64,000 nucleotides of DNA. It comes from Stemphylium vesicarium (taxonomy: Eukaryota; Ascomycota; Dothideomycetes; Pleosporales; Pleosporaceae). The notes beneath the pieces were generated by a model, which ran no database searches, was not told the DNA's origin, and saw only the letters and a program-made list of their open reading frames with translations. The DNA is taken from assembly GCA_004380135.1 (NCBI GenBank), contig QXCR01000001.1, forward strand, positions 744,001 to 808,000, read 5' to 3'. This document shows, in pieces, positions 46,498 through 56,056 of the stretch (position 1 is the first letter of the stretch; each line of letters opens with the position of its first letter). Position numbers and translations under genes: made by a program.

Positions 46498-46797
46498 GGC
46501 TGCGCTGAGGATGTAGGGCTGTTTTTCTGGATTCGCTGTATCGCATTCGGGGTGAAAGAACCATGGTTGGACATTCTCGTATAGTCGATTTGGCTTGACG
46601 TTTTTCTACTTACACAAAACCAGACACCCGCTACCCCGCATACGCTTTTCCACTGAATTTCGCCATAGAAAAATGCTTGATTACAATATACAAAATGTTG
46701 CCATGTCATCTTCTCCCATCGTTCGAACTAAGACACGTCATACTTTACTATCCCTTCTTAAACAATGCATTGCTGACCCTAGTCCCCCAAACCGCAA

Positions 46798-49281
46798 CTA
46801 ATCCCTCCTCCTTGGCGGGGGGCTACTAGAATCCCTCTTCGGTCTCGGCGGCGGACTCGCACTCTCCTCTCTCGCCTTCCCCTTCCCCTTGGATGACGGT
46901 GGCGGACTGGTCGACGCACGTCTCCGCCTGGGGGGCGGACTGCTAGAATCGCGCCTGCGCCTTGGAGGTGGAGACGGCGATCTGGAAGGGGATGTCGAAT
47001 ATCTTCGACGACGCGGAGGTGGGGAGTGAGACGGAGAACCTGTTGGGCTGCGTCCACGGCGTGTGGATTTAGATTTTGGCGGTGGGGAGCGAGACCTTGA
47101 GGATGAAGGGCTGCGGCCGCGACGGCGGGGTGGAGCAGACCGAGACCGGGAGCGGGAAAGGGAAGATGAGTAGGAGCGCTTGCTTTTGAGTTTGCGGGGC
47201 GCAGGGGAGCGAGATCGAGAGCGCGACGCTGAGCTGTAGCTTTCGCTTCGGCCACGGCCGCCGCGCTTGCGAGCGGGTGTTGGACTGCGTGTGTATGACC
47301 TGCCTCGCGAGCTTGATCTTGAGTCTCGCCTTCTGCGAACAGGACTTCGTGAGCGCGAGTAGCTGCTCGAGCTGTAGCTTGACCGCGACGAAAGGCTGCG
47401 ATCATCGTCTGAGTCGCTCTCAGGTTCGGGCAATGGCTTCGGCTGAGGCGCGCTGTTCTTGAGCCAGTCACGCATACCTTCTGTGAGCACTCCCATGCCA
47501 ATGGCAGTGAAGAAGTTGATGGAGAAGCGTGTCTTGCTCTGATCGTCCGCGTCCGTAGGGAAGATGCCAGTGAGACTGTCTTGCAGCATGGGGTCCTTGA
47601 AGCGCTCGACCACCACCTTCTGGCCGAGAGAAGCCAACAGTTCCTCGAAAAGAATCTTGACGAAGATACGAGAACTGGATGTGGTGTCTTCTTCCGTCAT
47701 CTTCACTACTTGGAAGACGTGCCAGCCGATACCGTCGGATGCTAGCAAATGGGCGAAGAACTGAGCGATGATGCGCAGGCGGTTGGTCTCGAAGCGATGG
47801 ATAGTTTCGTAATAGTGCGCAAACGCTTCCTCGAACAGGTCGGTCCACATTCTGTTCAACTTGCAGAATCGCTCTCCAATCATGCCGTAGAACTTTTCGT
47901 ATGTCCTTTCTTGACTGGCACACTCCACAATCATCGTCGTGAGCTCGTTCTCCAGGCCGTGCGGCAGATTGATTCGCATGAGCTTGTGTACGCACTCCTC
48001 GAAGCCACCACTACTCTTGATGGTCAAGTAGATTGTTCGGCGCAAGTTCACAAGATCAGCGTTGGTCTGGTCCTTGACATCCATTGCCTTGACCTCTTCG
48101 TCTTCGTCATCTTCAGACGAGGCATCTGTGTAACCGTCGTCATCGCTGCCCTCCTCCTCACCCAGGATCTCTGCCTTGATCCTGGCATACTCGTTCTCGT
48201 GCTCTTCATATTCGGGGTCTATCTTGAAAATGTTCAGGCCATCCTCAACCTTTAAATCTCCCTCCAGTGTATGGTTGTGGGTAATCTGATCCTCCTCTTC
48301 TACAAGATCCAACTCGTCCCTTACAACTGGGTTGTCCTTGTACTTTGTGCGCCGGACCTCGAAAAGAACCTCAATCATGTATTGCGTTCGCTTGTCAATA
48401 TCCGCTTCGTGGAGGATGTTGCGCATCTGGTCGAAGATGGCATTCGCGATGGCGGGTTTCATCTCGTCAAGGAAAGCACCGACTTCCTTCATGATTCCAA
48501 CGGCAATCTCGACGGAGTCATCGGAAGGCTTGTTGAGCAAAAGCAGCAGAATCTCGGCGATGAGAATCTCGTGGACGACCTGGGTGTTGACGAGATGCGA
48601 AAGGAACATAGTACTCGATAGCGCGACGGCCTTGTCGTTCCTCCTGAAGCCTTTCCTGAACTGCACGATCAAGCGCCGGACCAGCAAATCGCCGACCTGG
48701 GGTAATTTCGTGTTCACAATAGCCACCATGGCGGCGTAGATGGGCGTAAACGGCAAACTCGCAGCTTGCGCCTTCATGATGGCTCTGCAGAACAGACCCC
48801 GCCCGCGAACCAGGTTTTCAGAAAACAGCTCGGGCACGATCATCTTGATGTTGGCTGTGTTCGTCTTGTTGATCAAACCCTGGATCGACTTCTTCAGCGC
48901 CTCCCAAGCCATGCGCTGGAACTCGGCACTCTTCTTGTCCGTAATCGACTTTTGCATCTCGCGCAACCGGGCAGGCGGGATATACGCCCCTCCAGCACGT
49001 GTCTTGGAGTCGTCGACAGGCAACTTGCGGCTCGCGCTGAAGGCATTCTGGAACAGCTTCAATCGCGAATCGTCATCGGGCAGGTCATCGGTAGTGGGCT
49101 TTGGCGCTGGGCGACGACCGATCCCCCCATTGCGATGATCATCCTCCTCATCTCTCCTACTTCTCTTGGACGGTCCTGCACTCGGTCCATCGTATGGCGA
49201 GCGCTCGCGTTTGCGCGGAACTTCGTGGGCGTCGACGTCGGGCTCCGGTGAAGGCAGTCGGACGGCTGATGCGACCTCCAT
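46798..49281 (-). CDS. CWC22: Pre-mRNA-splicing factor CWC22
   Basis: A single-exon gene of 827 aa from the ATG at 49281; an in-frame upstream extension exists but does not resemble the family. CWC22 is an essential spliceosome component needed for activation and, in animals, deposits eIF4A3 for the exon junction complex. Parts: basic N-terminus KRERSPYDGPSAGPSKRSRR, a GGAYIPPARLREMQ segment typical of the family, the MIF4G domain (about 100-317; WEALKKSIQGLINKTN to VLFEVRRTKYKDNP), an acidic stretch EEEGSDDDGYTDASSEDDEDEE, the MA3 domain (about 410-520; LRRTIYLTIKSSGGFEE to FYGMIGERF), the RFSINFFTAIGMGVLTEGMRDWL segment, and an RS-rich tail (620-827) with SRSRS and PPRRR repeats. An overlapping Arg/His-rich frame in the tail is a shadow. 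Divergent from DPM2. Confidence 0.96.
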   Translation of the reverse strand: MEVASAVRLPSPEPDVDAHEVPRKRERSPYDGPSAGPSKRSRRDEEDDHRNGGIGRRPAPKPTTDDLPDDDSRLKLFQNAFSASRKLPVDDSKTRAGGAYIPPARLREMQKSITDKKSAEFQRMAWEALKKSIQGLINKTNTANIKMIVPELFSENLVRGRGLFCRAIMKAQAASLPFTPIYAAMVAIVNTKLPQVGDLLVRRLIVQFRKGFRRNDKAVALSSTMFLSHLVNTQVVHEILIAEILLLLLNKPSDDSVEIAVGIMKEVGAFLDEMKPAIANAIFDQMRNILHEADIDKRTQYMIEVLFEVRRTKYKDNPVVRDELDLVEEEDQITHNHTLEGDLKVEDGLNIFKIDPEYEEHENEYARIKAEILGEEEGSDDDGYTDASSEDDEDEEVKAMDVKDQTNADLVNLRRTIYLTIKSSGGFEECVHKLMRINLPHGLENELTTMIVECASQERTYEKFYGMIGERFCKLNRMWTDLFEEAFAHYYETIHRFETNRLRIIAQFFAHLLASDGIGWHVFQVVKMTEEDTTSSSRIFVKILFEELLASLGQKVVVERFKDPMLQDSLTGIFPTDADDQSKTRFSINFFTAIGMGVLTEGMRDWLKNSAPQPKPLPEPESDSDDDRSLSSRSSYSSSSYSRSRSPVRRRRDSRSSSRGRSYTRSPTPARKRGGRGRSESYSSASRSRSRSPAPRKLKSKRSYSSSLSRSRSRSAPPRRRGRSPSSSRSRSPPPKSKSTRRGRSPTGSPSHSPPPRRRRYSTSPSRSPSPPPRRRRDSSSPPPRRRRASTSPPPSSKGKGKAREESASPPPRPKRDSSSPPPRRRD

Positions 49282-49545
49282 GATCGCTGCTGAAGTCGGT
49301 CGTGGGTGGTGGATCGGGGGAGGATGGAAGACGTCGAGATGGAGGCGTGTAAAGTGACGCGCTTCGCAAAAGTTTAGCTCCCCAGCCGGCCCAACGCTCC
49401 AGAGTTGCGGCCGACGGTCCGCGGTTTCGCCGACAGGGGTCCTGGGCTTGGCGCGTCGTTGGGGGGGAAGGGACAGCGAGGTGGTTGCAACGACCAAGAC
49501 ACGACAAGTCAATTCACTCGTTCATTACTTCCGCAAAACTCCACA
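49282..49545. promoter_or_regulatory. 264-bp divergent promoter of CWC22 and DPM2
   Basis: Only 264 bp separate the two ATGs. It is GC-rich near CWC22 and A/C-rich just upstream of DPM2. Both promoters must lie here; a C-rich tract at 49436-49480 on the minus strand may be part of the CWC22 leader. Confidence 0.55.
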
Positions 49546-49916
49546 ATGGTATGCACTCGATTCTGAATGATGCAGTACTATGGCCGCTAACTCCTGCAAG
49601 GCCGATCGTCTCGTGGGCCTCAGCATGCTCGTCGCAGCGACTGCCATCTTCGTCTACTACACTGTCTGGACACTTTTCATGGTATGACGATCACTGTATA
49701 ATTCTCTTACTGCAGATCTAGACTGACCGTCTGCAGCCCTTTGTCGACGACGACCACATCCTCCATTCTCTCTTCCTCCCGCGTGTCTGGGCAATCCGCA
49801 TCCCCGTCATCCTCCTCATCCTCGGTACCACCGTTGTCGGCAGCTTCCTCTCGGTAGTCATGATTAGGAGCAATCGCAAGAAGGCGCTGAAGGCGAAGCA
49901 GAAGAAGGCTTCGTAA
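49546..49916 (+). CDS. DPM2: Dolichol-phosphate mannosyltransferase subunit 2
   Basis: An 87-aa membrane protein in three exons: 49546-49548, 49601-49681 and 49737-49916. The first exon contributes only the ATG, which is directly followed by a GTATGC donor; a 52-nt intron with a GCTAAC branch site then leads to ADRLVGLSMLVAATAIFVYYTVWTLF. After the second intron comes PFVDDDHILHSLFLPRVWAIRIPV and a second membrane span, then a basic RSNRKKALKAKQKKAS tail. The two-span layout and the PFVDxxHxxHxxFLPR signature are those of DPM2, which stabilises the Dpm1 catalytic subunit in the ER membrane and supports GPI-anchor, N-glycan and O-mannose synthesis. An earlier CTGCAG at 49711 would be an alternative acceptor but breaks the frame. 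Confidence 0.95.
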
Positions 49917-50139
49917 AGGGAGTGCGAGTGCTGTACATGGACACGCTCTTCAAAAGAAAGGGGTGAAACCCGAGCCTGGCGTACGAGAGTGTTGCACTAC
50001 AATGCACTTGTTTTCGAGATTGGAAGATGGTAGCATAATGTTAGTTGTGGTAGCCGTATATTTGAAATGGCCTAATATTGGTGTGCATAATGGTGGAGAT
50101 AGCCCAGTCTATGTGCCAAACATCATCTGTCTGTCTTGC

Positions 50140-53100
50140 CTACATCATGTTGCAGTTCTCTTCACTGATGACAATCGATCCATCGCCGTCCTCTCCTTCC
50201 TCGCCCCCACCAGTACCACCACCCCCCTGACCCCTAGCAATGTGTCTTGCCAGCTGCGCAAAAACTGCTTGGCTGATAAAGTAATCTTCTCTTCCACCCT
50301 TCCGATTCATGTCGTTCTGGCTTGTAATCTGATAGCTCTGATGCATCCTGCGACGACTAGTGAGCCCGCCAGGTGCAACCTCATCATCGCTGTCATCAGG
50401 CGCTTCAGCTGCAGGTTCGGTCGATGTCTCGGCTGAGTCTTCGGTAGGACGGTTGCGGCCTCGACCCCAACGGAGACTGGAGAAAGAGGCTGGGTCGGAG
50501 GAATGCACGCCCACGCCTTTCCGGGCGTTGCGTTGGAGGTGAGCATCCGGCGAGAATATTTTCACCGTGTGATCAATGCCTGATACGGCCATGAGTGGCT
50601 CATATGGATGACCTGGGTTTTGTTAGCAGTCTATCCGGTTGTACATAACTAGTCTGACATACCTTGAACCACGTTCACCACCTCACCATCTCCTTCCAGG
50701 ATATTAAGAAGCTGCGCTGTTTTGCGATCCCAAATAAAGACATGACCGGAATCACTTCCACTAACGACATACTCGTCCTGTAGACCGAAGTAGTTGACGT
50801 CTTTGACCGTCTTAACGTTGCAATGTCCAGTGTAAACACGGGTATGGGGCGCGCACGGCACGTTACGTTCGACCTTCCATCGTTTGTAGCGGCTTCGGCC
50901 GAAATCAGTACGCCACAGCATGTGTCCACTTCTTGTGCGCCGTAATCCCTCTTCGTCTTCTTCCTCAGAATCATCATCATCTTCATCTACGCCGTCGTCA
51001 GAATCTGCGTCTCCATCGCTCTCCTCGTCGTCGTCATCATCATCATCGTCATCCTCTTCGTCATCGTCCTCTTCTTCTTCGTCTTCCCCGCTTTCGTCAG
51101 CATCCGCTACAGCGCCAGGTCTCGGCCCATTCGCAGGGGCAGAGCTTGAGGGGCCATCTCCATGGTCGTTGGTGTCTTCAGCCGATACACTAATCAATTC
51201 GGCATCACGGGCGGGTCCTTCGTCTGTTTGGGTATCGACATCCTCCTGTCTTTCTCTCAACGCTTTTTCCTCGGTCCTGATCTTCTTATCCGATATTCCT
51301 CGGCCACCATAGGCGCGATCGACGAAAGCGAATTTGATGTCTTTGGATGCATTGAGCAACAAACCCCTCCCGACCTGGTATGCCCATCGTCTCTTCGCCG
51401 CGATTCGGGATTGTGTAGGCTCTCCAAATGGATCCGATCCTGGGGCCGAATCATCTGTGCCGGTCAGGTCCGCAAATGGTATCGTCAGTGCATGACTAAA
51501 GGCGTTGACTGCCTCAATTTCAGACGAATATAGTACCCGTGTGTCGTCCGTTTCGAACTTGGACGCATCCGGGTTTACGATACTGTCATCGCCCGCAAGG
51601 TCAATCAGATAAGGAATCAGTTGTTCCTGTATAGCATCCATGTCCGATCCGTGCGGAAGGGGAAGACGCGCACTGCTACTCCGCCCAGAGAAACCTTCAA
51701 CCACAGCACCTGGACCGCTGTCAAGCCACAGCAATATTGCTTTCAAGAAGTCGTAACCGAATTGCTCATGCCGCGGCAGTTCCCGCTCCCGTGGTGCCGG
51801 CTGTATGGATGCAAAGTATTGGGCAATCAAAGCATCTGAGCTGGACCCAGTCAATAGCTGTCCTCCCATAACTCGTGCCAATGTCCCAGCGGCTTGCACG
51901 AAGCGACGAGAAGCCGCTCGGCTGTCACGGAGCTTGTTCTGAACCGCAACATCAACAGGATCTGGATCGATCGGATAGCTCCACGTTCGGTCTATATCAT
52001 CCATGTCTGACAGGATCGAATTCGCCAACCCTAGAATGGATGTGAAGGCTAAATGCAGTCCAGACTCTCCGTGTTCGCCGAGATCGAAGATGCGTTTTGC
52101 GATTTGAACCGTTGTACTGGCAATGCGATAATGGTCCGACGATCGCAAATCGTTCAATTCTTCCTGGGTCATGCGATTCTCTGCAGGGGTCTGAATGCGG
52201 ATATCTTCGCTTTGGCCGTTGCCGTATGTTACTCTCAATGCCAGATCATCATCCGTACTCTCCGTTCGTGGTCTAGATCCCGCTCTCTCGGCAGCTTCCT
52301 GAGACAGTGTGCTGGACTTTGGTCGCTTGCGTTTCCTGTTATTGTCTTTTACCCGACGACCAGATTCATCATTCGATGCTTTCGTCGGTGTCACCCTCTC
52401 TCTAGCATCTGGAGCCCTCAACATGTCGAAGCTGTAGATGTGGTCTTGAGACCAGCTTACGAGGAGCTCGTTTGGTTGGGCGTCACTTATCTTGCACGCG
52501 GTGATATGGCCGCCGTCGCGTCTACTCATGCGCTGCTTTCCGTTGGGTGCAAACTTCTTGACGCATTGTGTTGCCTTCCCCAAAAGCTCATCGTCATTCT
52601 CATTCCAACTTGCCGGAGTGGAGAGTCTGGATCCGCGCTCACGGTTGAGATCACGGCCAAGCATGCGTCGGTCATGCAAGAAACAATGAAGGTGTGCTCC
52701 ACCGAGAGCAATGTAGTGGGGCTGGCTAGGCGAGCATGAGACCGTGTTGAGATCTAGTCCGTATCGGCTATAAGATATGAGCGGCGGGGGGATATCGTCT
52801 GACGCTTCCTCGTCTCTTGCCCATGTCGGTATCATGCTGTCTCTAGCCGGTGGATATGCCCTAGATGGTTGCCGTATATCCCATTGTCGTACCTCTCCGT
52901 CATTAGAGCATGTCAGAAAGTAGAATGGGTTATCCTCAGTGACTATTCTCTTCACAGTGTCGGTGTGGCAACGAAATGCCTTTGCGTTCGTATCTCCCTC
53001 GGTGAGTGTTACCCTTTCCCGTGCCGAGCCCATGTTTCGCGCATTGCCTGTTCGCGGAGTATAACGGGACGGTGAATGTCCCGAATGCTCAATGTCAAAT

Positions 53101-53513
53101 ATCCTCACATCGTCTGTTGCGCTGACGATGGTTCGATCGTTGGAATACGGCATGAACTTGACGGAAAAGATGTTCGAGCGATGTCCAGTCATTATAGAGG
53201 TGGTGAGGTTGAACTGCTCGGTCGATGATTCGGGGTGGTACGAATGGATGTTGATCCGGTGGTCGTCGGAACCGGAAGCAAGGAGGCGGCCAGATGTCGA
53301 CCAGCTACTATATGTCAGATGATTCTCTGGTATGCATGGATTTGTGCCTTACCTGAGGGCGTTGACGCATCCATTGTGACCTTCGAGCTCGTTCACGATG
53401 TCCAGATCGTCAATCCACTTCCGGTCGCCATATATCGATCGAATGTCCGAATGCTTCTTGCGCTCCTGGCCGACTTCCCGCTTGAGTAAGCGGTCATAGA
53501 CTGTGTACCTCAT
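50140..53513 (-). CDS. DCAF6/DCAF8-type WD40 protein, probable CUL4-DDB1 substrate receptor (1,091 aa)
   Basis: Three exons (53513-53353, 53304-50663, 50612-50140). The N-terminal WD repeats include LEGHNGCVNALSWSTSGRLLASGSDDHRI, MTGHRSNIFSVKFMPYSND and TNAKAFRCHTDTVKRIV followed by DGEVRQWDIRQPS. The WDIR is the WDxR motif used by DCAF proteins to bind DDB1. The repeats continue after a long low-complexity insertion with ARVMGGQLLTGSSSDALIA helices, an acidic run (about 785-840) and RRTRSGHMLWRTDFGRSRYKRW. The C-terminal repeats are VKDVNYFGLQDEYVVSGSDSG, IWDRKTAQLLNILEGDGEVV, and MAVSGIDHTVKIFSPDA completed by exon 3. This is the layout of fungal orthologues of DCAF6/8 and WDTC1. The first acceptor is a TAGTAG tandem; the second TAG gives the family-typical ALSWS. 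Confidence 0.9.
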
Positions 53514-54152
53514 GTTCGGCCGGGATGCAGTTGGCTAGAAAGTGCAGGCAGCTGGCGAAGGGTGGCTTTAGAAAGTAGCGGAGAGGCAAACGGAACACGA
53601 AGCGAGGCTGTCTAGAAACAGCTAGACGAGCCTAAGGGAGAGCGGTAAAGTTCAGTCAGGCGGAACGATACGTAGAGTCAGTGTCTTTTGTGTGAGCATC
53701 TCGGCGCTCTCACGGTGAAGTTTGTGGCGTGGATGATGGGTGCGCGTCTCAGTCGCCTTTGGAGGTCGCGAACGAATGACGAAAGGTGACTCGGCTGTCT
53801 CCACCGTGTCTGAGCTCCAAGCTCTCCCCCGCGGCTTCCAGCCGCTGAGCCCCAACGTCAAATTGGCATCCTGTATCATTATCGAATACCGGCGCATCCA
53901 GATACTGTCACGTTGGAGCTCTAATATATGCAAGCCATCATACATTTTCTTCTTTTCGCTTACCGCATGTATGAGTAACCAAGGTACCTAGATGTGTACC
54001 AACAAAGTAGTGAGCTTTAGGTCTAAGCTGGGGTCGGCTTACCCCGAAATTCGCGACGCCGGTCACGGGCTCAGAGGCTGCCTAGCGCTGGCGTGGCAGG
54101 GTGGGCTGGCCTAAACTCTACTTAATCCCGCCTATTCCTGTCCGAATCCAAT
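53514..54152. other. Divergent intergenic region
   Basis: About 640 bp between the DCAF gene start and the broken 54153 gene. No recognisable frame. It must contain the DCAF gene promoter. Confidence 0.5.
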
Positions 54153-55685
54153 ATGTTCCTCGCCATGAACATGACTGAACAACACACGTCGCCCTTATTT
54201 CGGCTCCCTAGAGAGCTTCGCGATGAAATTTACGCCTACTACGTCTATAATAAAGGCGGGCTCTTCTACGACTATCCCTCTCGTACATTACGCTTCTTTA
54301 ATGGAAGGAGACTGAATTTGATCTGCGCATGCAAAGCGATCGCCCGGGAGATGCAAGGAGTTTCAGTTAAAGTAAATACTGTCACGTTTACGCCCAGTTG
54401 CGATGAAATAGGAGTGATGATCTCCAGCGGGTCGCTCTCCAGGTCGTCTTCTTTCGAACATTTGCTGTATTACACGCGTTGGACTAAACTCGTCATGCTT
54501 CACTATACCGCCGCTTGCGTCACAGAAGATGATATTACAAAGACTGTCGAAGCATATCCTTCACTTTGCAACAATTTTCCGTCATCGTTTCAGGCGATTC
54601 GACAGGGCATCGGTCTTCGTTCCATGTCGACGTTATCCCAATTACCGCGCGATACGTTCACGGCATCCTTTTGCGATGCGGTACAATATACCCTAAATTG
54701 GATATCTACTCATCCTAGATTTGATTAGCTGATCTCGAAGGCATGTGTCTCGGCGGAATACAACCCTTGACCACAAGCACTTTTCATTCTAGGATCGCAT
54801 CACCAGATTTTGGCATGGCGACCCAATCTATGGATAACTCCCACTCTCACTGAACTACACCAAATAGAAAGTTTTTTGACGACGTCCCTAAATCCAGGTG
54901 CTGAATTCGTCAGGGGTGACGAAAGGGTGGTGACTTATTTCTCAGCGACGGCTATTTGTATTGCCACACTCGCCCGAATCTCATCCGACATACGCAAGTC
55001 ATTGCGTTTAATCATCTTGCAGGAAAACTGTAGAGGTGTGGGTAACCCTGAGGTTCACGCTGAAGGACTTATCCCCTACTGTACTGCAAACCCCAATATG
55101 CGGGTTCACATGCAAGCTGGGCTCTCTACTGTCCTTGCCCTATCTCTCTGGGCAATACAACTCCCGTTCTCGTCGCTCCTCTACAGCGCTGTGAGGGGTC
55201 GCATACACAACTACATCCGTATATTGGTCGATTGGTTGGTCCGCACAGTCACTTTACCATCACTTGGGATGCCTGCCAAGTCCTTCTCCGTCACACTTGA
55301 CCTTTGCTCGAAAGAAGCTCTTTTCATATGGGAGTATACCGAAAAAGCTGCGGCAGCAAGAAATAATCTACCAGAAGCTCTTGTGAGCTATGACGAGCGC
55401 GAAGGCACCGAAAGTGGTGTCTTGATGGCTATGTGTGCACGCTTGTGGCGCCTTCCGGTAACACTCTCGTCCACGATGGGAGACATCACCAGTGATGCAT
55501 CTATCGTTCGGCTCCAACCCCCCGGTGACGATCGACCGAAAACAAGTGTCCCAGTAGAATCATACGCCACATGGTCTCTTATAGACTGGATTCTAGCCTA
55601 CCGACCAATGGACGAGGATGTCAGATTCCCAGGCGACCCAGAGAAATACATTGGGTGCTTCTTTGCCAGCAAAGAAAGCACATAG
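54153..55685 (+). pseudogene. Fungal 'LPRELRDEIY' protein family member, interrupted by two in-frame stops
   Basis: A continuous frame of 511 codons begins at the ATG 54153 with SPLFRLPRELRDEIYAYYV, a block common to a large family of Pleosporales proteins of unknown function. It reads on through RLNLICACKAIAREMQGV and YTLNWISTHPRFD to a TAG at 54726-54728, then continues in the same frame as LISKACVSAEYNP to a TGA at 54768-54770, and then to LAWRPNLWITPTL, YFSATAICIATLARI and ILQENCRGVGNPEVHAEGLIP, ending at 55685 (FASKEST). Sequence on both sides of the stops matches what I recall of intact relatives. A 48-nt GT-AG segment (54745-54792) could remove the TGA but not the TAG. I therefore call it a pseudogene; a 191-aa truncated product is possible. 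Confidence 0.72.
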
Positions 55686-56056
55686 CCTTGGGTCTATCTC
55701 ATGCGCTGAATTTCTCCCATCAAGGTGGTCGTAGATTGGTATATACAATTAGTTTTCGAAACCGTGCTGTCTACTTGAGATCCAAATCACACTTTCTTTT
55801 TCGATGGGTGTATATCGTGAGTTTTCCAGAGACTGTGTTGTCCACTAGTTTCCACCACAATGTATCATTTAGCCACTATTCCCGAAGCGGCCGTTCGAGC
55901 TGGATGCCAGCGAAGAGACCCCCGCGAGACACACTGTCCGTGGAAGACACCATCGCTTCGTAAGAAAATGAAAGGGTATATACACTACAGTTATGCACAC
56001 AATGCTACGACCCACAGCCTAGTCTACCTAACCATTCACAATCTTCAAACATCCCT
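55686..56056. other. Convergent intergenic region
   Basis: About 370 bp between the broken 54153 gene and the APN2 stop. Likely 3' UTRs only; no gene seen. Confidence 0.5.

Noticed and set aside
46779..47501. 240-codon minus-strand frame rich in Arg and His
   Set aside because: Alternative frame of the CWC22 RS tail; composition follows from the repeat codons.
49282..49512. 77-residue N-terminal extension of CWC22
   Set aside because: No similarity to the family; it covers the divergent promoter, and the ATG at 49281 starts the typical sequence.
50920..51312. Poly-Ser plus-strand frame
   Set aside because: Antisense of the Asp/Glu codons of the DCAF acidic run.
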